A DNA stretch of 64,000 bases from Aquilaria yunnanensis (lineage: Eukaryota; Streptophyta; Magnoliopsida; Malvales; Thymelaeaceae), in NCBI GenBank assembly GCA_039654915.1, contig CM077599.1:18292501-18356500 (forward strand), given 5' to 3'. Below the pieces are notes generated by a model. The model was not told where the DNA came from and did not search any database. It saw only the letters and a program-made list of their open reading frames with translations. The translations under genes and the position numbers were made by a program. Positions 1 through 11,495 of the stretch are shown here, piece by piece. How positions within the stretch are numbered: position 1 is the first letter of the stretch; the number at the start of each line of letters is the position of its first letter.

Positions 1-1996
1 GATGCTAATTAAACCTAGCTCGGAAAGTTATACAAAATTAAAGGAGTAACACCAAAAATTATAAGGTAAAATATACACGTAGTACTTACTCTCTTTGATT
101 GAGGGAATGTGAGGGAATACAGATAGGAAAATTAGTATACCTCCTTTGTTTTTGGATAAGAGGAAATGGAGAGGGAGACAGATGTTATCTATTCACTTTT
201 CTCTTTTATGCGTTTATTTTTTTCACTTCTTTAAATTAATTTATAGAAATAATTCATCACTCTCCTTTTTCTTCCATTCCCTTTCCTCTTATTATTTTGT
301 TAATTGAATCTAAACAAAGGATAAAAGTAGAATTTTGTACTACTCAGTTATTATAAAAGAACGTATATAAGCTAACCTAATGTGAATGACAAGTTTTAAA
401 ATAATAATAATTATTATAACTATAAATCTAAAAATAAATATAAAAAGTAACAAATACCACGGTAACATCAACTATTTTAGTATGTGGTAGAGAATATTGC
501 CGCAAAAAAGGTATAGTGATTAGTTTTTTTTTAGAAGGTAGAATGTGATTTGCATTAAGAATCAGAACGAAGCAAGATCTGCTTTCTGCTAGTGCTGAGT
601 GGAGTGGGGAAGGGAGGCCCATTCAACCCGGCCAGATAAGCCCTTATTCGATGAAGAAACAAACAGAATTTGCAGTGATTATTAGTTTTTTTTTTCCCCA
701 AATTCTTTCGTGAAGAAAAAAATCAATTAAATTAACTAAGAATAGGAGCACATGCATTTGTGTTGGGGAGAGTGGAGCCTTGGATCACAAGACTTCTCTC
801 CAGACTGGAGACAGATGCGCATCCACCATCACATCAATTGTGATTTGTCTTGCAAGCAAAACTTATTTGCTTCACTTCACTTCCATGCCCACGCATCAAT
901 TCAATTGTGATTTTGCCCCTCAACGTTCAATTTTATCAATTTAATCACTTGACCACCTCTATATATAATATATTTCTTCGTACTCAATCAATAAATAATT
1001 AATACCATTTTATTTATTATCCCGATCATTATAAATTTTCGTCAGTTTATCTGTAGTGATTATAAATCTGAAAATATTATACTATTAATTAGAATTTGAA
1101 AAATTATCTAGCTGAAGTGATTGTTAAAACGTTGGGTCACCAAAATGGCAATGCACAACAAATGAATGACCTGTGCTGCATTTTCAACTTTTCTCAGGTT
1201 AAGCTAATTAAAAATGAGCTTTAGACCTCAAATTTTTACATGATCAAGGCGTACGAACCAATTGTAGAATGGATCGACGAAGAAAAATTATACCGACTAT
1301 TACTCCTACCATAATGAACAGAATGAAGTCAAAGGAACATCGCAACAGAAAAAGCGGGTTCTGCTCCTTAATTTGCTTCTTCCCTCAGGTTTCCATTGCC
1401 CAGATATTTAAGCAAATAATTAAAAGAACATAAACTACCTCATAAATTTCTTGGTCTTCGGCAGAAAAGCCTGATCAAAGTCAATATATCTTGGTCGCCT
1501 CAATTTGTTTATGACTTACGGTTTTATTAAACTTCTCTCACCCCTAGCGGCAAAACTACCCATTATTCTTCTCTTGCCCTTCTCCTTTGCTTTGTGAATC
1601 TGTCCAAGTTTGGAGATCGATCCAGGCCTGGCCGTTTAATTTATTATCATTATTTCATTTGATTATCTCACCAATCACTTTCATCTCTTATATATTTTCC
1701 ATTTTCTTCCTCCCTCAATAGGATCATCTGATTCATCTATCACTTTACCGCAAATAGATCTAGGTAATTTTTCCAAAATTGGTTACTATAAGAAGAACTA
1801 CAATTGAGCGGGGTGTGGAAAGCAACCGAGGAATCGGTGGTGAGGCATTTATACTAATGGATTGGGTGTGGTGGTGTCTTTTTGTTTTTATGTTTTCTCA
1901 AATCATCATCCAAATTATATTCTTGGGTGGTGTATTAGTCCAATTTTGTGTTGGTTAGTAGTCCAACCATGTCTTTGTTGGTTGGCCGAAGATCTT
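1..1996. other. AT-rich intergenic DNA without a recognisable gene
   Basis: No reading frame here is longer than about 65 codons, and none resembles a known domain. The stretch is AT-rich with many short homopolymer runs. I see no RNA gene, intact repeat or clear promoter that could be tied to a transcript. Confidence 0.5.
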
Positions 1997-2168
1997 AAAT
2001 TTGTTACAAATGTTTAGGTCAAAGCACAAATCTACCACTAATGTTTTTTTTTGCCAAATCTCTCACTATATTTTAAAATTGGCTCAAATTTAATATTAGT
2101 GCGAGATTAGACAAAAAAAAACTATAGTGGCATATCTGTGCCCCGATCTAAACATTAGTGACAAATTT
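1997..2168. repeat. Fold-back (MITE-like) inverted repeat
   Basis: About 65 bp at 1997-2063 reappears as its imperfect reverse complement at about 2103-2168, around a short AT-rich centre. The outer ends read AAATTTGTTACAAATG on the left and, reversed, AAATTTGTCACTAATG on the right. The arms are still clearly alignable, so the unit could fold into a long hairpin. It is most likely a non-autonomous DNA transposon. The family and the target duplication are not clear by eye. Confidence 0.6.
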
Positions 2169-2902
2169 GAGACTTATGCCTTGTTGGTTAGTATGTCATC
2201 AGTTTTTTTTTGTTTATGTCCTCGGTCTATTTCTTCAAGTCTGTATGTTTAAATACTGAATATGTTCGGCATATCCAAGAAAGATTTCTTCATGGTACGA
2301 TATTATGGGGATAAAAAATATGCAAGGCCTATAATTGAGTTAAGTTTCCCCTGCTCCTTAGTATTCTATTTTATTAGTTGATATTGTACGGCTTATAGTT
2401 AATGAGAATGACCTTTTATCCAAAAAAAAAAAACTTAACGTTTTTTAGATTGATAAAAGTCCTTGTTGGTCAAGATATCAATTACAATCTTTTTTATATG
2501 TATATCTTTTACTTTGGGAAAAAGTGTAGCTTATTTCGATCAATTGGTTTCGATCAATTGGTTATTGTTGTTTTGATTAACTAGAATAAATCAAATATAT
2601 ATTACCTATCTTACAAACTCCTTATATATGAAAAATTTCAAGCATTCCCTTCTAATAAATCCCAAGTGTGTCCCTTTCCCTCATACCATCTTATCATTAT
2701 GTGCCAATTGGGATTCTGCCTCCACCCATTGAAGTTCACTCGCCACCGTCATTCTCCTCCATGACAACCTAAACTTCTTTATTTGGGGTGGTCGAATTCA
2801 TGGCCACTATGTCTTAAGATTGATGGGATGATGGGCATGCCCAAGCTGTTGATATGAAACTGCTGTCAATTCGTCATTTTGATGGTTTCCTGGAGAAGAG
2901 GT
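2169..2902. other. Intergenic stretch flanking the Copia insertion
   Basis: No gene is supported. A small direct duplication of CGATCAATTGGTT lies near 2538-2564. The sequence ends in GAGGT (2898-2902), the left target-site duplication of the Copia element; the same five bases follow the element at 11491-11495. Confidence 0.5.
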
Positions 2903-4129
2903 TGTTGGATTTGTTCCAATCAATTAACTAAAATTTTGATGATAACAAAACATTTATAAAGAACTAATGTGTTTGTTTTAAGTGTGCAAGGAATTTGGAT
3001 AATTTTATATGCTGTTTCTAAGTGTTTCATGACAAAAAGTAGTAAATTGAAGTGTGAATGCAATGCTTTATTAAGAAGTTGAAAGTTATTGAAACTAAGT
3101 TTTAAAGGAAGCAAAAAAATAACAGGTTAGAAAGGCTTAACCAATTGATATTTTGAAAAATTTTCGAACCTAAGACGATGCTAGCTTCAGAGGTCCTCAA
3201 ACCAACAGGTTATAACAAACCAATTGATTGAATTTTGGAGGCAGAACCTATCATAGCCGTTGGAAGTGAAGAATAACCATTTGAAATTCATCAACAAGTT
3301 GAAAATTGCCAAAAAAGCCTTCCGTATGAAAAAATTGTCCAAAAATCTTCAAAAATGTAAGTTAAATTGATACCAACTCAAATCACCACATGGATTTTAC
3401 ACTAGTCTAGTTAGTATTGTAGCCATTAGAGAAAAGTTAACTTTTTGGTATGGGACTTAGTTTTCAATAGGTTAAAAATTTCCAACCGGTTGAAAATATT
3501 GAAAAAAAAGCTAAAAGATGTCAAATTTGATAGCAATGATCACCAAATTTCTTGGGAGTTTTTCTGACATTTTTAGCTACTTTGCAAGTCTCTTTTGCTC
3601 CCAATTGAGTATAAGAACATAGAGAAACACTTTGACAAGAACTTCTTGGCCACAAGATCAAAGATTCATCATCAAATACTCATCAAAGTGTTCATCATTT
3701 GATAAAAGAGCTAAGATTTATGATTTTACTTGTATATCTAGCAACAATGCTATTGTGTAAGTTTGTGATCTTGTAAACACTTCAAGTCTTAGAATCTTTT
3801 GAGTGTAGAGTGATTTCCAATAAATCTTAAAGAAAATTAGAAAGTGGTTTCTAGTTAGTCTTAGAGAAAACTATGAGATTGGTTGGCAATGAACCTTCAA
3901 GAAAACATCATTGTAATTTTGATCAAGAGATAGTGGAAGAACTCCCAAGTGTGCAAGCTTAAGAAGAGGACATAGACTTTGGTTGATGGAGTTGAACATT
4001 TATAAATCCTTGTGCACTGCTTGGTTTGTTCTTAATTTTTGGTTGAGTGAATTTGGTTTTAAAATTTTATTCTTTCAAAGTTTTTAAAGAAATCAATTCA
4101 TCATTCTCTTGTTTGCATTAAGGTCAACA
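2903..4129 (+). repeat. Copia 5' long terminal repeat
   Basis: This 1,227-bp repeat runs from TGTTGGATTTGTTCC to CAACA. Its partner is the 3' LTR at 10243-11490. The degenerate Met-tRNA primer-binding site follows one base later at about 4131-4142. Confidence 0.85.
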
Positions 4130-4189
4130 ATCGGTATCAAAGCTTAGTGTTTTTGTTTTCAAAACCTTACGGTTTTAAAATCTAAAGAT

Positions 4190-5055
4190 CTATGGCAACT
4201 TTATGTGATAACATGAGCTCTATCTTTCTACCTCATTTTAGTTTTGAAAATTTGAATTATTCAAGCAAATGATTTTAAGCTTTGGAAAATAGTTGAAAAG
4301 GGGTTATAAAGTTTTGATATGAGATCATGTACTCTAAATGCTAGAGCAATGCATATACTTTACTTCTTTATGAGCAATGAAACACTTGATGGTTTTTTAG
4401 ATTACAAGTCCGCTAATGAAATTTGGGAAAAGTTTGCTTTGGTGGATGGAAAAGTGAAGGCAAACCAAGGAAAAGAGAAGACAAATAAAATTTGTGTCGA
4501 TGACAAGAAAAGAAAGAAAAAGAAGAAAACAAATAAAATAAAATGCAATAAGAAAAATAGAAGATCCATGATAGTGGCTTAGAGTGCTAGCTATTTATCT
4601 TCAAGTCAAAGTGAAAGTACTTCAACATCAAGTGATTGAACCAACTTGTGTCTTATGGCAAAAGAGGAAGATGATGTAACAAGCACTTGCTCTATTAACT
4701 TATCATCATCATCATGTTTATCTAGTTACTTATATGAAGATTTATTAAATGCTTTTCATGAGCTTTTCAAAAATTCAAAATGATTTGCCAACAAAATTAA
4801 TGAATAAAGAGTTTTAAATACTTATTTAAAAAAAGAAATAGATGACTTGAATAAGAAGAATTTAGAATATTTAGCTTATCCTTGAGACAATAAATAGATA
4901 AATAGAGAAAATGATAAATTTTGATATTAGTCAATCTTTATCTAGATAGTTAAAGGTAAAGAAAATATTGATTTATTGCTTGGTGTTCAAAAGAGAATAG
5001 ATGACAAAACGGGCATTGGTTTTAATCCTCTGATTAAGGAAAGAAAATTTAAAAA
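4190..5055 (+). pseudogene. Copia gag remnant (UBN2-type), broken
   Basis: An ATG near 4192 starts a gag-like frame that soon meets stops. At about 4340-4480 the translation resembles the Copia gag helical region (residues such as DYKSANEIWEKF). Downstream, around 4976-5055, a typical late-gag stretch (KTGIGFNP) runs up to the insertion point of the solo LTR. In-frame stops and internal deletion make it non-functional. Taking out the solo LTR and one copy of its target duplication puts this frame directly in phase with the zinc-knuckle region at 7886-8100. Confidence 0.7.
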
Positions 5056-5332
5056 TAGATTGTGGCAACGTCGGATTTTCGGGAGTCGCCACCAATCTGT
5101 TTACCTAGGTCGATTGGTCACCTTAAATATTGGTCTGCGAGAGTTCGGGGGTTCGGGAGTACGGTTACGTTAAAACAACTTTGTTAAAACGCCCAAAAAT
5201 TGGCACCTTAGTTGATTTTAATTTTGTTTCACTTTGCTTTTAAATAAATTTCAGTTAATTTTCAATCTAGAATTTTTAACTGAATTAATTGGATGTGGAT
5301 TTTTGGTAATTAATTTGTATAGAATTTTATAC

Positions 5333-5419
5333 TTCCGAACCATGGACTCTGCCGAGTCATTTGGACACGGAAGATTTAATTCCGAACCATGGACTCTGCC
5401 GAGTCACCCGGACACGGAA
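5333..5419. repeat. Hairpin units A and B (two 40-nt copies)
   Basis: Two 40-nt copies lie at 5333-5372 and 5380-5419. Each has an outer stem TTCCG/CGGAA and an inner stem GACTC/GAGTC closing a four-base loop, with a possible CCA/TGG middle helix in the first copy. They differ only in a few unpaired middle bases. They lie downstream of the LTR's TATA box, so they would be in the transcript. Confidence 0.7.
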
Positions 5420-5507
5420 TTTGATAAAATTTTAAATAAATTAATCCATATCGTAAATATGGATTTTTATCTTTGTATTTATTTAATTTAATTAAAAAGT
5501 ATATGTT

Positions 5508-5547
5508 TTCCAAACCATAGATCCTGACGGATCATCCGGATATGGAA
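5508..5547. repeat. Hairpin unit C (40 nt) with compensatory stem changes
   Basis: It has the same layout as units A and B, but the outer stem is TTCCA/TGGAA and the inner stem is GATCC/GGATC. Both sides of each stem have changed so that pairing is kept. Confidence 0.7.
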
Positions 5548-6155
5548 ATTATTTTTAAAAAAGGTGAGCCAAAAAATAATTATTTAATCAAAATTTCATT
5601 TATTTAATAATGAAACCAAAAATTTATGTATATTTCAAAAATAAAAGAAAAGTTTTAATATTTTTATTTGTTTTATTTTGTTTTAATGAAAGATTAACCA
5701 AAAGTAATTATTTAATTAAGAAACCAAAAGTAATTATTTAATTAAGAAACCAAAAATTTATATGCATATTTTAAAAATAAATAAAAGTTTTTTATATTTA
5801 TATATTTTATTTTTTTGTGTTCTTTTTTATTGATAAAATAATTTTCTAATTTATAAGTCTAAAAATACATCTAATTAATAAGTCTAAAATATTTAAAAAA
5901 ATTTAATTCTTTTTTTCTTGTTTATTTTTATTACCTTTATTTGAAATTATTTGGGTAAAATTTTATTTTGTTTAATAAAGGAAACAAAAAGTTATATCTT
6001 TTTATTATTTTGAAAGAAATAAGTAAAATATTACTGGATAAAAAATAAGTAAAATATTATCCCAAAGTTTTTATTTTTTTAATAATAAAAGAAAATTTAT
6101 TTATATACTTTATGTAAAAAAAAATATATTTTATATACTTTATTTAAAAAATATT

Positions 6156-6195
6156 TTCCAAGCCATGGATCCTGGCGGATCATTTGGACATGGAG
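6156..6195. repeat. Hairpin unit D (40 nt)
   Basis: Fourth copy. The outer stem is TTCCA/TGGAG, with one terminal mismatch, and the inner stem is GATCC/GGATC, as in unit C. Confidence 0.65.
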
Positions 6196-6799
6196 TTTAA
6201 TTTTTATTAATTAATTATTTAATTAATTATTAATTAAATCATAATTTTTATTGGATTTTTATTATTGTTTTCCTTGAATTTTTAATTATTATTACTATAG
6301 AAATATATTTAAAAACAGAATTGATTTTTGTTGTATTTTTAGAATTATTTAATTATGTTTGTTAAATAATTTTTAATAAAAAGAATAAAAAGTTTAACTT
6401 TTTGTTCTCTTTAAAGAAATAATTAAAACATATGTTTCAAAATAATAAAAGATAATTGTCTTTAAAAAAATGATTTTTTAAATAGAATAAAGTTAGTTAT
6501 TCACATAAAAGAATCTTCTTTTAATTAGTTACTGTTTACTTATTTATTTATTTTTTATTATTAAATAAGTAAAATAAATTTTATCATAAAATAAAGTTTT
6601 GGCATAAAGGAAAATTAAATAAAGTAAAGTAAAGGGGAGGTTTTATTTTAGTTTAGACATAAAAAATGCATAAAATAACACATGTAAACATATAAAGGAA
6701 TATTAAAAGATAATAAATAAATAAATACAGTGGGGCTTTTTGACCATCCACTTAAAAAATAAATAAATATAAGGCCTAACCTTCCATGAATTATAAAAG

Positions 6800-7045
6800 T
6801 TAGCAAGAGTTAGTAAAGTTAGATGTTAATATTAATGACAATAATAATAAAAGTTAGTAAAGTTAGTAAATTAGTAACAATAATAATAATAAAAGGTTAG
6901 TAAAGTTAGTAAGTTAATAACAATAATAGCAATAAAAAAGGTTAGTAAGGTTAGTAAGTTAGTGAGTTAATAACAATTATAACAATAATAAAAGGTTAGT
7001 AAGGTTAGTAAGTTAGTAAGTTAATAACAACAGTAATAAAAGTTA
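6800..7045. repeat. GTTAGTAA-rich degenerate tandem array
   Basis: Blocks built from GTTAGTAA and AATAATAATAAAAG alternate irregularly over about 250 bp within the solo LTR. This looks like slippage-driven expansion. Confidence 0.6.
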
Positions 7046-7885
7046 ATAATGATAATAATAATAAACAAGTAAAATATAAAAGGAAAGTTAGTAATTAATT
7101 CTCTGCAAGAATAAAATAAAAGGTTAGTGACTCAATAGAAATAAATTGAAAAGATGAAGGGCGAAAGCTGAATTTTACCTAGGAACTAAAATTTCTAATT
7201 CTCCAGGAAACGCGGACGCGCGCGAGGAAAAAAAAAAAAAACAGTGAGAGAAGGTTTAGGTTTTCTGGAGAGGAAGAGAAGAGGGCCAGGGACCTAGGCT
7301 AATTTTTTTAATTTTTCTTAAACGGAGCTCTAATCTTTCTCTCTATTTTTTTCTGTGTTCAGCACAAAATTTGGGGGGCTATTTATAGAGGAAGTTTGGC
7401 TGAACTGTTGATGGATAAATTAATAAAAAATTTCAAACTTATCTTATAAATTGATAAAATGACAATTTTAGTCCTTTACGTCTCTCAGCCTCTGGATAAG
7501 TTTCTGAAGCTTCTGATTTTGACAATTTTGTCGTTTTCTGTCAATTTGCGCCAGAAACGTCGGCAGGCCCAAAATTTTATGTGACAAACTACCAAATGCT
7601 CCTGGAACTTTCAGAATTTGTCAATTTTTCCCGAAACTTCTTAATGTTGTCATTTTTACCTCAAACTTTTAAATTTTGCCATTTTTTTGGAGTTTTCTTT
7701 TTTTCTTTCAAATACACACATATATCATTTTAAATCAAATCTTCACACAAAAAAAATGTATTTTAAACTAATTAAAATTTTTAGTAATAAAAATAATAAT
7801 AAAAATAATAATTTTTTTTATTTAATTTCTTTTATTTAATTTCTTTTAAAATTTTTTTATGGTCGGACGAAATTGGGTGTCAACA

Positions 7886-8147
7886 TAGATTTATTGATGT
7901 ATCTACATCCTCATCCAGTATATTTGTAACATGCTATGCTTGTGGTAGAAAATAACATTATTTCCATAATTGCATGTTTAGAAGAAAAAAAGTTCATCAT
8001 GGCTATAAGTTAGCATGGGTTCCTAAGGGAACCAAAGTTGTTGAAGTTAACTCATAAGGACCCAAAGAAATTTGGGTACCAAATATCAAAGTTTGAAACT
8101 TTATATAAGGTGCTCATTGATCAATCAATGGAAGTTTATACGTAAGG
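7886..8147 (+). pseudogene. Copia gag zinc-knuckle remnant
   Basis: The translation contains the retroviral-type knuckle CX2CX4HX4C (CYACGRK, one stop, HYFHNC) at about 7930-7972, followed by the GPKEIWVPN stretch common just after the knuckle in Copia gag. A stop lies inside the knuckle, so it is dead. This fixes the host element as Copia gag-pol, interrupted twice. Confidence 0.7.
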
Positions 8148-8152
8148 CTCTA

Positions 8153-9596
8153 TGATAAATACTCATAAGTGTATTGCTATTAAGGGTTTAAATCGCCATT
8201 ATACACTTTGAGTATGATTAATTTTTATATTCTGAGCATTTTTCCACCAGGTTTCTATTCACACATTTTTACTATTCACTGTCACTATTCACGCATTTTA
8301 CTGTTCATACATGCTTTCACTATTCATTAATATTAAATAATTATTTTTTCGTAGGTAAAATCATCATCTAGCGACCCTTCATGAGAAAAATCATATCTGG
8401 AGCTGTAGATGTCGGAACTGACTGATTCCAAATTCATCTGAAAGCCAACACATAGATCTTCAACTCTGCTGCATTCTGTGAGCTAATTTGATCGTTTTCA
8501 TTACCGAAATTTGATTATAGATAAGACTATTCGTTCTTTCGTGTGCTGAAGAGCGATTTCGGTAGAAAAATCATAACTTGAGCTACAGATGTCCGATTTG
8601 AATGAGAAAGCTATCGATTCGAAGCTAAAGAAGAGATCTACAAATCTCATGCTTTGAGGAAGAGCTGATTTGATGTGTACGGTGGTCGAAGAATTAAAAT
8701 AAGTTGCAGCCTGCCATTATTGATTTGTGTTTACCTATATTTCACCATTCCATTTTACCATTTCACTCACCCCCAAAACTCTATAAATAGGCATCTTGGG
8801 GGGAGGGTGGATGCATGTCATTTTCTTAGGCCATTTCCATGTTCTTGTGTCATTTTTAGATTTTCTCCTTTGTTCTTGTTCTTGTTCTTGTTTTTAATAC
8901 CGAAGCTCTGTCCAAGTGTTTTCTCATTCTTCTTCTTGTTCTTCCTTTAATCTTTCAATCCATGTTCATTTCATTTTTCTACATGTTTACTTTTATGATG
9001 GCTAACTAATCTTCTTTTTGCTAAGGTGAAAGGGTGAAGCTTTTGGTATAGAAGTTAAGATTGATTTGAATGAATTACAACGTTAACGGTATTTTCTTCC
9101 TTAATCTATTTAACTTCCCTCCTTGTTAAGTGGGAGTCTTGATTCATCATAGTCAATCATTGGCACAAAAGCTGCTTGATTCCCTCTGTAGAACATGGGT
9201 CTGCCGGTTATATTGGAATCTTGAGTTATTGTCGACAAAGGTTGGCATGATGAATACTTGAACCCATTAGCAAGCGTTGCCATTTTAAGATCAATGAAAG
9301 TTAATACTAACTAAATTCCCCTATTATAACCTTTTTTATGTGTGGATCCTAATTGAGTGGTAAAATGAGCTAAAATTAATCATAACCAATATACTAAAAG
9401 TGGATCCCCTAACCTTAGCTATTTTATTTGAATTTGAATTTTTAATCAACACTTGTTCACACATTTCACGAAAACCTTCCTTCACTTTTGTAATTTGTAT
9501 TTCTTAATTTACTTCCCTATGGTTCGACACTCGGACTCCCGAGATTTTATTACTTGCGACAACCTACACTTGGGTTACAACTACTAAAGTGCAGCA
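8153..9596 (+). repeat. Second solo LTR nested in the Copia element
   Basis: The repeat starts TGATAAATACTC and ends GTGCAGCA, 1,444 bp, flanked by the perfect 5-bp duplication CTCTA at 8148-8152 and 9597-9601. A plus-strand TATA box (CTATAAATAGG) lies near 8782-8792, about 630 bp from the 5' end. No internal domain or partner LTR is present. The 3' part, with its GACACTCGGACTCCC and TTGCGACAACC motifs, resembles plant Gypsy LTR ends, but I cannot name the lineage. Confidence 0.82.
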
Positions 9597-10144
9597 CTCT
9601 ATGTGTGTGAAAAAAAAAATTAGAGGATAATGAAAGTTGATTGAGATTTAAGTTCAAATGTGGTAAAATTGTTGTTTTTCATCAGTTAATGGTGATTATA
9701 AATGCATGAAATTATTTGGTTATAGTATGTTGTTTTCTTGATGAGTGTAATTTGATCATTAATTTTGAAAAATATGTGATGTATTTAATGTTACCATGGT
9801 CATTATGGATTTGTTTCAATATTTTTTTGATGTGATTGTGCATTAACAATGATATATTGCTAGCTTATTGGTTGATATTTGGTTATTTTGTTGATTTAAA
9901 AAGATGGAGAAATGTTTCATATACTTGAAGTAAGGGGAGCACGTTTCTTATGGAAGTATCTAAGAATTTTGTGCTCTTTGATTAAGGGGGGCTTGTTGCA
10001 TGTTGTGATAATCATACTTGAAAATTTTTCATGATTGATTTTGATGATCTACGTGTATTTTTTATTATGATAAAAATGTGGAAATATGAAATTAAAGAAT
10101 ATTTGATGAAAGGGGAAGTAATGTTTCTGCTTCTTATTTGGATG

Positions 10145-10145
<1 letters not shown>

Positions 10146-10206
<61 letters not shown>
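10146..10206. repeat. (TA)n microsatellite, about 30 units
   Basis: An uninterrupted AT dinucleotide run of about 60 bp lies just upstream of the Copia 3' LTR. Confidence 0.95.
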
Positions 10207-10208
<2 letters not shown>

Positions 10209-10242
10209 ACAGGTTGTTTTGTCATCACAAAAAATGGGAGAC

Positions 10243-11490
10243 TGTTGGATTTGTTCCAATTAATTAACTAGAATTTCGAAGATAACAAAACATATATGAA
10301 GAACTAATGTGTTTGTTTTAGATGTGCAAGGAATTTAGACAATTTTATATGTTATTTCTAAGTATGCTTTGTTAAGAAGTTAAAAGTTGAAAGTTATTAA
10401 AGCTAAGTTTCAAGGAAAGCAAAAAATATTGAGTTAGAAAAGCTCAACCAGCTGATATTTTGAAGAATTTTCAAACTTGAAATGGTGCTAGCTTCAGGGT
10501 TCTTCAAAGAAACAAATTAGAACAAACCAACCAGTTAAATTTTAGAAGCAGAACCCACCATAGCTACTTGAAGTGAAGAACAACTAGTTGAAATGTATCA
10601 ATAGGTTAGAAATCATCAAAAAAGCCCTTCACATGAAAACATTATCAGAATTTTTTTAAAAAATTAAATTAAATTGATGCCAACTCGGATGGCCATGTGG
10701 ATTTCATACCAGCCTAGTTAGTATTCGGGCCATTGGAGAAAAGTTTACTTTTTAGTCTAGGACTCAGTTTTCAATAGGTTGAAAATTTCGAACTAATTAA
10801 AAATGTTGGATAGAAGCAAAAAGATGTCATATTTAACAACAACGGTCATCATATTTGACAGCAACAATTATCATATTTCTTGGGAGTATTTTTTAGCTTT
10901 TATAGCTGCTTTGCAACATCTTTTTAGCTCCCAATTGAGTATAAAAACATGAAGAAACTTTTTGGAAAGAGCTCTTAGCCATAGATCAATATTCATCATT
11001 AAATACTCATCAAAATATTCATTATTTGAGAAAAGAGCTAAGATTTGTGCTTTTACTTGTATATCTAGCAAGAGTGCTATTATGTGTGCTTGTGAACTTA
11101 TAAACACTTAAAGTCTTAGAATCTCTTGAGTGTGAAGTGGTTTCTGGTAAGTCTTAAAGAAAACTAGAGAATGATTTCTAATTATCTTTGAAGAAAATTA
11201 GAGATTGGTTGTGCGTGAATTTTGAAGAAAACACCAATATAATCTTGATCAAGATATAGTGGATGAACTTTTAGGTAGGCAAGCTTGATGAGAAGACATG
11301 GAATTTGATTAGTGCCATTGAAACTCTATAAATCTCAGTGTACTATTTCCTTATCTCTCTTTATATTTTGCTCATACTTACTTAGTTTGTTCTTGATCTT
11401 TGATTAAGTGAATTTAGTTGTAAAATTTAATTTTGTCAAAGTTTTTTAAAGCAACCAATTCACCCATTCTTAGTTATACTTGGGCCAACA
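10243..11490 (+). repeat. Copia 3' long terminal repeat
   Basis: It starts TGTTGG right after the purine-rich tract AAAAAATGGGAGAC and ends CCAACA. It aligns along its length with 2903-4129. GAGGT follows at 11491-11495. Confidence 0.85.
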
Positions 11491-11495
11491 GAGGT

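Larger units (their letters stand above)
5061..7885 (-). repeat. 2.8-kb solo LTR (Gypsy type, probably Tat/Ogre-like) inside Copia
   Basis: Read on the minus strand it starts TGTTGACACCC and ends GTTGCCACA. It is flanked by the perfect 5-bp duplication TAGAT at 5056-5060 and 7886-7890. A TATA box (CTATAAAT, minus strand) lies at 7381-7388, about 500 bp from the 5' end, which fixes the minus orientation. No second LTR or internal domain is present, so it formed by recombination between two LTRs. It contains four related 40-nt hairpin units, short AT-rich tandem repeats (5698-5760) and a GTTAGTAA-rich array (6800-7045). The length and TGTTGACACC terminus suit the long-LTR Gypsy lineages, but the lineage is an inference. 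Confidence 0.85.
2903..11490 (+). mobile_element. Ty1/Copia LTR retrotransposon, non-autonomous and nested
   Basis: The element has two related LTRs (2903-4129 and 10243-11490), both starting TGTTGG and ending CAACA, and is bounded by the perfect 5-bp duplication GAGGT at 2898-2902 and 11491-11495. A primer-binding site resembling the initiator-Met tRNA complement (CGGTATCAAAGC) follows the 5' LTR directly, and a purine-rich tract precedes the 3' LTR. The inside holds only damaged gag pieces and a zinc knuckle; no protease, integrase or reverse transcriptase is visible, so pol has been lost. The LTRs differ at roughly one base in ten over their first 120 bp, which points to an old insertion. 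Two later solo LTRs lie inside it. By comparison with family structure it was Copia-type and must have moved with enzymes supplied in trans, or decayed after insertion. Confidence 0.88.

Noticed and set aside
6800..7045. CRISPR-like array
   Set aside because: The repeats are short GTTAGTAA words with AT-rich spacers of varying length in a plant LTR; there are no fixed-length repeats or spacers.
5061..7885. Two LTRs of one short element rather than a solo LTR
   Set aside because: The first and last several hundred bases do not match each other, and one TATA box and one pair of target duplications fit a single LTR.
10031..10267. 78-codon open frame near the Copia 3' LTR
   Set aside because: The central part is an isoleucine-tyrosine run from the TA microsatellite; not a gene.
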